A stretch of 15,677 nucleotides of DNA from an uncultured Oscillospiraceae bacterium. GTDB taxonomy: Bacteria; Bacillota; Clostridia; Oscillospirales; Oscillospiraceae. The stretch spans positions 1 to 15,677 of the forward strand of contig CALWXY010000061.1 in the NCBI GenBank assembly GCA_944385595.1, read 5' to 3'. This document shows positions 14,801 to 15,677 of this stretch, in pieces. The position numbers were made by a program, and so were the translations under genes. The notes under the pieces are model-generated. The model was given only the letters and a program-made list of their open reading frames with translations. It was not told where the DNA came from and searched no databases. Every line of letters begins with the position of its first letter. Position 1 is the first letter of the stretch.

Positions 14801-15677
14801 ATGGGATATATTCTTGACGGCGGTCTGATTGTGACTGTGGATAATGAAGACCGAGCATATAAGGACAGCGCGATTGTCATTCTGGATGACCGCATCACAG
14901 AAATTGGTGACTCTAATTACATCAAAAAAAAGTACCATAACCATGGACTGAAGATTATTGATTGCCGAGGCAAGGTACTTTTTCCGGGATTCATAAATAT
15001 CCACACACATCAGACTCTCAGCATCATACGCGGAGTCGCAGAAGATATGGGTACAGCTCCTGCATACACGAAGTCCGTACCTCAAGGCCCATTTCTCAGC
15101 CCGGACGATTGTTATGCCATGGCATCCTTAGGTGCTGTCGAGGCGCTAAGATTCGGTTCGACACTTATTGCTGACATGTATACCAACAGCAGTCAGAATG
15201 CTGAAGTCTTTGGCAAAACCGGTATGCGCGCAATGGTCACAGAAATGGTGCATGACATAGATTTCTTTGGTCTTCCCACAAGCGATTACCATGAAGACCG
15301 TGCACTGGGTGACAAGCTCCTCCAGGACAATATTGATTTGATAGAAAAGTATAATGGGAGCTTTGATGGTAGAATCATGTGCAATTTTGGACCTCACGCT
15401 CCGGATACTTGTACTCCCGAATTCTTAAAGAAAATTGCAGAACTGAGTCGCCAATATGGCGTTGGCATGTCTACGCACCTGGCACAAAGTCGGCGCGAGA
15501 TGGCTCGCATAAGAAGTATATCTGGCCTCAGTAGTGTAAAATTCTACGAGGAGTGCGGTATGTACGACTCAAAATATCTGGTCTGCGCACATGCCATCTA
15601 CTGCGACGACGAGGATATCGATATTCTCGCCAAACACAGGAACGTCAGCATCGCACACGCGGCGGAGGGAAACGCCA
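14801..15677 (+). CDS. Amidohydrolase of the deaminase/chlorohydrolase group, 3' end cut by the window
   Basis: The frame is open from ATG 14801 to the window end (292 codons seen; relatives have roughly 430-470). The start has AGGAGG six bases upstream, overlapping the stop of the transporter gene. Visible landmarks are FPGFINIHTHQTLS (metal ligands H68 and H70), a GPHAPDTCTPEF segment with H199, STHLAQSRREM with H226, and CAHAIYCDDEDI with H264, in the order of the guanine-, SAH- and triazine-type hydrolases. In many relatives the third motif reads HxxE with a catalytic Glu; here it is HLAQ. The second histidine region reads AHAAEGNA rather than the common HNP-SN form. The substrate is unknown; a nucleobase or ureide imported by the adjacent NCS1 protein is likely. 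Base composition is AT-rich like the transporter, rising in GC near the end. Confidence 0.85.
   Translation, partial: MGYILDGGLIVTVDNEDRAYKDSAIVILDDRITEIGDSNYIKKKYHNHGLKIIDCRGKVLFPGFINIHTHQTLSIIRGVAEDMGTAPAYTKSVPQGPFLSPDDCYAMASLGAVEALRFGSTLIADMYTNSSQNAEVFGKTGMRAMVTEMVHDIDFFGLPTSDYHEDRALGDKLLQDNIDLIEKYNGSFDGRIMCNFGPHAPDTCTPEFLKKIAELSRQYGVGMSTHLAQSRREMARIRSISGLSSVKFYEECGMYDSKYLVCAHAIYCDDEDIDILAKHRNVSIAHAAEGNA

Overview
The window looks like chromosomal DNA from a high-GC member of the Firmicutes, probably a gut-type clostridium (Oscillospiraceae or a relative). This rests on strong AGGAGG-type ribosome binding sites, near-perfect TTGACA-N17-TATAAT promoters, a PadR regulator paired with a HAAS-domain membrane protein, a YhcH-family protein and many short hairpin-plus-T-run terminators. 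The lineage is inference only; no rRNA, tRNA or other marker gene is present. No mobile element, integrase, CRISPR array or tRNA was found.

Left part (1-4903), mixed housekeeping and unknown genes. A partial unknown gene is followed by a ZIP-type metal transporter and then about 220 bases packed with hairpins. Next is a self-contained operon: a PadR-type repressor with a consensus promoter and a palindromic operator, and two membrane proteins of unknown job. It ends in a perfect bidirectional terminator shared with two overlapping minus-strand genes of unknown function. A minus-strand YhcH/YjgK/YiaL-family gene follows. It has its own terminator and a promoter that holds a palindrome between its -35 and -10 boxes.

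Right part (4904-15677), all on the plus strand, is a nitrogen-scavenging cluster. A PucR-type regulator precedes a complete urease operon in the order ureAB (one fused structural subunit of the Helicobacter layout), ureC, ureE, ureF, ureG, ureD. Then come a class I dihydroorotase-like amidohydrolase, an NCS1 nucleobase transporter and a second, deaminase-like amidohydrolase that runs off the window. The simplest joint reading is uptake of a nucleobase or related cyclic ureide, deamination and ring opening, and recovery of ammonia from urea by urease, under PucR control. The exact substrate cannot be read from the sequence.

The most interesting signals are regulatory. The urease and dihydroorotase-like promoters share a module (a TTGTGC-containing inverted repeat, then GACCATGACrC, then TATAAT 17 bases after the -35), which may mark a PucR regulon. 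In the urease case the only good promoter lies upstream of a 17-bp-stem terminator that ends just before the ureAB ribosome binding site, which implies attenuation or antitermination of urease expression. UreG carries NKTG instead of the GTPase NKxD motif. Base composition drops sharply at about 13,290, where the NCS1 transporter and last amidohydrolase begin, which suggests that these two genes have a separate origin.
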